From: Minisyncoccota bacterium
GTDB taxonomy: Bacteria; Patescibacteriota; Minisyncoccia; Phycocordibacterales; UBA5272
Reading direction: 5' to 3'
NCBI GenBank assembly: GCA_022843645.1
Contig: JALHNF010000005.1
Location: forward strand, 9,463-19,337
DNA length: 9,875 nt
Part shown: piece by piece, positions 7,203 to 9,875 of the stretch
Layout of the letters: each line of letters starts with the position of its first letter
Numbering within the stretch: the stretch's first letter is position 1
Notes under the pieces: model-generated
What the model saw: only the letters and a program-made list of their open reading frames with translations
Database searches by the model: none
What the model was told of the DNA's origin: nothing
Program-made: the position numbers and the translations under genes

Positions 7203-7218
7203 GCTTGCGCCTGACTTT
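7187..7218 (-). terminator. Rho-independent terminator of the cysteine-rich secreted protein gene
   Basis: In the minus-strand RNA, 7218-7209 pairs with 7204-7195 in a 10-bp stem (one G-U pair) closed by a GCAA tetraloop of the stable GNRA type. A U-rich run (7197-7187) follows. The plus strand also has a T-run after the hairpin, so weak bidirectional action is possible. Confidence 0.8.
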
Positions 7219-7225
7219 GTTTTTT

Positions 7226-7249
7226 GGAGGTGGGCACATGCCCACCTCC
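7226..7249. other. Strong GC-rich hairpin before the terminator
   Basis: GGAGGTGGGCA (7226-7236) pairs with TGCCCACCTCC (7239-7249) around two bases. It lies 20 bases after the stop of the cysteine-rich gene (minus strand). Without a U-run in that direction it probably protects the 3' end or aids the terminator that follows. Confidence 0.6.
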
Positions 7250-7269
7250 GCTTTCTTCTCCTTGTGAAA

Positions 7270-8022
7270 TCACCGGCACCTACATGTGTAGCGCCGTGAT
7301 TCGTGAATCTCCTCTCCCAAGTCAAAGGTTCCCCAGTCTTTGCCTGCCGGGCATTGGCGCCACTCGCTTTCGCAGTGTGCTTCCCATCGCTGCAGGAAGG
7401 GGTTAACTTGGGGCTGCTCAGGCTCGGATTCTGCACGGAATACCGCCCGTTGAACAGGTTGAGGGTCCTGGCTTTGAGCAACTTGAGCATGTTCCAGCCG
7501 CTCTTGGTAAAAAGCCGCATTACCAGCCGCCAGCATCTCTTGGACTTCGGAACATTTGTAGAACCTGCTGACTCCGTTGTGTTGTTGAACAGCCTGGCCG
7601 GCGCGAACCGTCCCCGCTTGAACGTACGGGTTTTCAATCGCCAATGAGGCGATTGGAACTACTACACCCCAAAAGAGACGAGATGCCGTACCTTCACGCT
7701 CGCAATCGAGCCGGTGCACGACCCGATACCCATTCGGGTCCTCGTAGACCCCTTTTTGTCCCTTGATAGGGCGAAGAAGGGTTCTGCCGTCTGCGGCGAC
7801 CCGACCGTTTTGATCTCGTACGGAGTTATAAAACTCACCGTAGTTACCCCAAAACTGTTCGGCTTCTTGGTTCTGCGACCTGATACAGTCAGGGTTCGCG
7901 ACTGGTATAACCTGCTCTCGCCCATACGAGTCGCGGCGCACATCATAACGCGGTTCACAAGCCGCCGCCACCGAAGCAGTGAAGGCGACCAAAAAGAATA
8001 AGAAAAAAAAGAACTTGCTCAT
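7270..8022 (-). CDS. Secreted cysteine-rich protein of unknown function
   Basis: A 250-residue protein with a very Phe-rich signal peptide (MSKFFFFLFFLVAFTASVAAA) followed at once by Cys22. AAAC is a marginal lipobox, so a lipoprotein is possible. The mature part has eight cysteines (22, 46, 107, 157, 217, 224, 247, 249), an even number fitting disulfide bonding outside the cell, and ends in YTCRCR. No known domain is recognised. The ATG at 8022 is chosen because AAGGAGG lies five bases before it and the signal peptide starts there. The frame is open to an ATG at 8103, but that ATG is part of the TATAATG of the promoter and cannot be used from it. The gene precedes the collagen-like gene in the same direction with similar base composition and a related promoter, suggesting joint expression. 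Function cannot be given. Confidence 0.83.
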   Translation of the reverse strand: MSKFFFFLFFLVAFTASVAAACEPRYDVRRDSYGREQVIPVANPDCIRSQNQEAEQFWGNYGEFYNSVRDQNGRVAADGRTLLRPIKGQKGVYEDPNGYRVVHRLDCEREGTASRLFWGVVVPIASLAIENPYVQAGTVRAGQAVQQHNGVSRFYKCSEVQEMLAAGNAAFYQERLEHAQVAQSQDPQPVQRAVFRAESEPEQPQVNPFLQRWEAHCESEWRQCPAGKDWGTFDLGEEIHESRRYTCRCR

Positions 8023-8023
8023 G

Positions 8024-8041
8024 AAAGCCTCCTTAGGCTTT
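8024..8041 (-). promoter_or_regulatory. Hairpin enclosing the ribosome binding site of the cysteine-rich secreted protein gene
   Basis: On the minus strand AAAGCCT (8041-8035), loop AAGG (8034-8031) and AGGCTTT (8030-8024) form a perfect 7-bp stem ending one base before the ATG. The Shine-Dalgarno sequence AAGGAGG (8034-8028) occupies the loop and part of the 3' arm, so folding would restrict ribosome access. Confidence 0.7.
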
Positions 8042-8101
8042 AATTTTTTAGTGAAAGTCTCAGATGCTTCGAACGAAACACCCTCTTTCACCAACCCATA
8101 C

Positions 8102-8130
8102 ATTATATCACGCTGTACAGTTTATGTCAA
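8102..8130 (-). promoter_or_regulatory. Consensus promoter of the cysteine-rich secreted protein gene
   Basis: On the minus strand TTGACA (8130-8125) and TATAAT (8107-8102) have a 17-base spacer, a full match to the sigma70 consensus. Transcription should start near 8095, giving a leader of about 70 bases that contains the ribosome-site hairpin. Confidence 0.88.
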
Positions 8131-8187
8131 TATGTCCGCTCTGATTCAACACCTCAAGAACACCTCTTTTTACTCCACCCTTCTCTC

Positions 8188-8229
8188 TAGTCAAGGTCCC
8201 ACCTTGACGTCAAGGTGGGACCTTGACTA
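8188..8229. repeat. REPIN-like nested palindrome, upstream copy
   Basis: A perfect 42-bp palindrome centred between 8208 and 8209. Each half is itself a hairpin: GTCAAGGT-CCC-ACCTTGAC (8190-8208) and the same 8-base arms around GGG (8209-8227). The two 3-base loops are complementary. The 38-bp core recurs without change at 8953-8990. This is the layout of two REP sequences in inverted orientation (a REPIN) next to a RAYT gene. The central TTGACG (8204-8209) is also the -35 box of the RAYT promoter. Confidence 0.9.
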
Positions 8230-8233
8230 TACT
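8204..8233 (+). promoter_or_regulatory. Promoter of the RAYT gene, embedded in the palindrome
   Basis: TTGACG (8204-8209) lies at the centre of the palindrome. TATACT (8228-8233) overlaps its last two bases. The spacer is 18 bases. The ATG at 8239 follows the -10 box by only five bases, so the mRNA would be leaderless or nearly so. A protein bound to the palindrome would cover the promoter. Confidence 0.7.
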
Positions 8234-8238
8234 TAGAT

Positions 8239-8925
8239 ATGACTTTATTGGACCGAAACCAACAACTTGTTTCTGCTTCTGATCTTTTTATCGGCGAGTG
8301 GTACCACTTATACAACAGAGGTGCCAATAAAAGCACAATTTTTCACCAAGAGTCCGACTGGCACAGATTTCAGACGCTTCTTTTTTTGGCAAATTCAAAA
8401 ACGCCGATTCATTTTCAGAAAACCCGAGATAAACTTCTTTCTGAGATTGCAAGAGGGGAAACACTGGTTGACATTGCGTCGTATGTACTTATGCACAATC
8501 ATTTTCACATTCTTGCCAAAGAACGATTGCTTGGTGGTCGTGAGATGTTTTTACGAAAATTATGTACTGCGTATACAATGTATTACAACAAAAAATACAA
8601 TCATAGTGGGGTTATTTTTCAAGGAGACTCTAAATCGAAACGCATTGCAGATGATGAGTACTTTCAGTATCTTTCTTTATACATACACCTCAACCCAGTC
8701 AAAAACATCGAGCCGGAATGGAAAACAAAAACAGACCTAGATTACAAAAAAGTTAAAAAGTTTTTAGAAAACTACACACACTCAAGCTATATTGACTTTA
8801 CTGGAAAAAATCGTGATGAAAGATCTATTTTAAGTCCGCTTGATGGAGACATAAAAAACTACTTTGAAATAGAGCCTGAAAAAATGCTCGAAAGGTGGCT
8901 TACAATTAGAGACGAGTCTCTCTAG
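8239..8925 (+). CDS. REP-associated tyrosine transposase (RAYT), Y1/HUH family
   Basis: A 228-residue protein of the IS200/Y1 transposase superfamily. It shows WYHLYNRGANKSTIF (21-35), the metal-binding HUH motif in MHNHFH (H88-F89-H90), AYTMYYNKKYNHSGVIFQG (111-129) with several candidate catalytic tyrosines (112, 115, 116, 120), and YIHLNPV (148-154). These match the RAYT/TnpA-REP branch, whose members nick single-stranded DNA at hairpin-forming REP sequences. Here the gene is flanked on both sides by the same REPIN-like palindrome. No tnpB and no second transposase are present, which argues against an autonomous IS605-type element. The N-terminus at 8239 follows the promoter without leader. 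A tail of about 70 residues after the core is charged and of unknown role. The protein could be a domesticated housekeeper of the palindromes or still mobile; the window does not decide this. Confidence 0.88.
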   Translation: MTLLDRNQQLVSASDLFIGEWYHLYNRGANKSTIFHQESDWHRFQTLLFLANSKTPIHFQKTRDKLLSEIARGETLVDIASYVLMHNHFHILAKERLLGGREMFLRKLCTAYTMYYNKKYNHSGVIFQGDSKSKRIADDEYFQYLSLYIHLNPVKNIEPEWKTKTDLDYKKVKKFLENYTHSSYIDFTGKNRDERSILSPLDGDIKNYFEIEPEKMLERWLTIRDESL

Positions 8926-8949
8926 ATCTGACCCGAAGCGAACTCAGTT

Positions 8950-8993
8950 TTGGTCAAGGTCCCACCTTGACGTCAAGGTGGGACCTTGACCAA
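8950..8993. repeat. REPIN-like nested palindrome, downstream copy
   Basis: A perfect 44-bp palindrome centred between 8971 and 8972, with the 38-bp core (8953-8990) identical to the copy at 8190-8227 and different outer bases (TTG...CAA here, TA...TA there). It begins 24 bases after the RAYT stop codon and could form a 3' hairpin on its mRNA, but no U-run follows, so it is not a standard terminator. It sits 12 bases before the -10 box of the pilus ATPase gene. Confidence 0.9.
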
Positions 8994-9002
8994 CAAACCG
9001 GT

Positions 9003-9011
9003 TGCTATACT
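9003..9011 (+). promoter_or_regulatory. Extended -10 promoter of the pilus ATPase gene
   Basis: TGC-TATACT (9003-9011) fits an extended -10 element. The expected start near 9018 leaves a leader of about seven bases before the ATG at 9025. TTGACC at the edge of the palindrome (8986-8991) lies 14 bases upstream of the -10, too close for an ideal -35. The 10-mer CTATACTTAG (9005-9014) is also present at the RAYT promoter (8227-8236). Confidence 0.55.
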
Positions 9012-9024
9012 TAGTATAAGACCT

Positions 9025-9875
9025 ATGATCTCTTTTGATGACGATAAACAAAAAAAACAAATCGACGCTCTTCATCATGAAGAAGAAGAGGAACTACTAC
9101 GACTTCTCTCGGAGCGGTATTCCCTACCCTACATAGACCTCTCGAATGTCTCTATAGAAACAGATGCGCTTCGCATGATTCCTGAGGAAGACGCAAAAGA
9201 GGCAAACGCTGCGGCTTTCAAAGCACAAGGTAAGCGACTGTTTGTGGCAAGTGTGTCACCTGAAAACAAAAAACTTGTAGAAATTTTAGGAGGCTTGGAG
9301 CGTCGTGGCTTCACCTATACTCTCATGCTTGCGTCTCATTCTTCCATTGAGCGCGCGTGGTCGCGATACAAAGACCTCTCACATGCCACCGAAACAAAAG
9401 CGGGCGTCCTTGATATTGCCCACGAGTCACTCGAAGAGCTCACCAAAGAAATAAAAAGCAAAGACGATGTGACGCGAATCGTAGACACACTCCTCAAAGA
9501 GCAAAAAGGACGAAAGGTGTCTCGTATGTTTGAAATCGTACTCGCAGGGGCACTTGCAACCAACGCATCAGACATTCATATTGAACCAGAAGAAACACAG
9601 GTGCGCCTGCGATACCGCCTCGATGGAGTACTTCACGATATTCTCTTTTTTGATTTTGAGACAAACAAACTTTTGAACTCACGCATCAAGCTCACTTCAG
9701 GTATGAAGCTCACGGTAAGTAAAAACGCGCAAGATGGGCGATTCTCGCTCACGCTTGGCGACAAAGAAATAGAAATGCGTGTCTCTATGATCCCTGGCAC
9801 CTACGGAGAAAGTGTGGTGATGCGTATCTTAAACCCAGACAATATCGCAGTGCAATATGAAGAGTTAGGAATTTC
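9025..9875 (+). CDS. pilB: Type IV pilus assembly / type II secretion ATPase, PilB/GspE family (partial, runs off right edge)
   Basis: The frame is open from the ATG at 9025 to the window edge (283 codons). The N-terminal part (LSERYSLPYIDL...) resembles the MshEN/T2SSE N-domain. Then come the family hallmarks ASDIHIEPEETQVRLRYRLDG (about 184-204), a segment with AQDGRFSLTLGDKEIEMRVS (about 236-255) and PGTYGESVVMRIL (about 258-270), which precede the Walker A site in this family. The ATP-binding motifs themselves lie beyond the window. The protein is the cytoplasmic hexameric motor that drives pilin polymerisation. Type IV pilus genes are usual in Patescibacteria. The MISFDDDKQK start is supported by the extended -10 box directly upstream; no Shine-Dalgarno sequence is seen. 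PilB, GspE and PilT-like relatives cannot be separated fully without the C-terminus, though the N-domain favours PilB/GspE over PilT. Confidence 0.88.
   Translation, partial: MISFDDDKQKKQIDALHHEEEEELLRLLSERYSLPYIDLSNVSIETDALRMIPEEDAKEANAAAFKAQGKRLFVASVSPENKKLVEILGGLERRGFTYTLMLASHSSIERAWSRYKDLSHATETKAGVLDIAHESLEELTKEIKSKDDVTRIVDTLLKEQKGRKVSRMFEIVLAGALATNASDIHIEPEETQVRLRYRLDGVLHDILFFDFETNKLLNSRIKLTSGMKLTVSKNAQDGRFSLTLGDKEIEMRVSMIPGTYGESVVMRILNPDNIAVQYEELGI

Noticed and set aside
7161..7958. Further open frames on both strands over the cysteine-rich gene
   Set aside because: They are in alternative frames of a gene with signal peptide, promoter and ribosome site, and show no protein-like features.
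8022..8103. ATG at 8103 as start of the cysteine-rich protein
   Set aside because: It overlaps the -10 box TATAAT, so it would not be in the mRNA; AAGGAGG before 8022 marks the true start.
8188..8993. Complete IS200/IS605 insertion sequence
   Set aside because: There is no tnpB and the ends are full REPIN-like palindromes rather than distinct left and right subterminal hairpins; the protein resembles the RAYT branch.
8188..8993. CRISPR array
   Set aside because: There are only two repeat copies, 763 bp apart with a gene between them, and the repeats are perfect palindromes.

Overview
The window reads as a piece of chromosome from an ultra-small-genome bacterium of the Candidate Phyla Radiation (Patescibacteria, perhaps Parcubacteria). 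This is inferred from the mix of genes: a large signal-peptide/Ig-like/FN3/DUF11-like surface protein with one C-terminal membrane anchor, a type IV pilus ATPase, a RAYT-type Y1 transposase, a tsaE-polA pair, and several genes whose promoter -10 box lies only 5-14 bases before the start codon. No rRNA, tRNA or CRISPR array was seen.

Layout. Positions 1-1006 (minus) hold a translationally coupled tsaE-polA pair: tRNA t6A modification ATPase, then the N-terminal 5'-3' exonuclease part of DNA polymerase I, cut by the window edge. Positions 1047-3156 (plus) hold two tandem, divergent paralogues of an HExxH metallopeptidase-like family. The second carries a long, probably coiled-coil insertion, and a shared terminator sequence lies behind both. 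Positions 3285-5837 (minus) encode an 850-residue surface protein with a perfect 274-bp tandem duplication. Positions 6044-8022 (minus) encode two secreted, cysteine-containing proteins of unknown function in visibly G+C-richer DNA. One has a short collagen-like Gly-X-Y stretch, and both have near-consensus promoters sharing a 13-base core.

Positions 8188-8993 are the most interesting part. A REP-associated tyrosine transposase (RAYT) gene is bracketed by two copies of a perfect 38-bp palindrome. Each palindrome is built from two hairpin-forming 19-mers in inverted orientation with complementary CCC/GGG loops, the architecture of a REPIN. The upstream copy supplies the -35 box of the RAYT gene's own promoter. 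The downstream copy sits just before the promoter of a pilB/gspE-like type IV pilus ATPase gene that runs off the right edge.

The genes fall into a housekeeping part (tsaE, polA), a cell-surface/secretion part (surface protein, two secreted proteins, pilus ATPase) and a selfish or domesticated part (RAYT with its palindromes). Direct functional links between these parts are not shown by the sequence.
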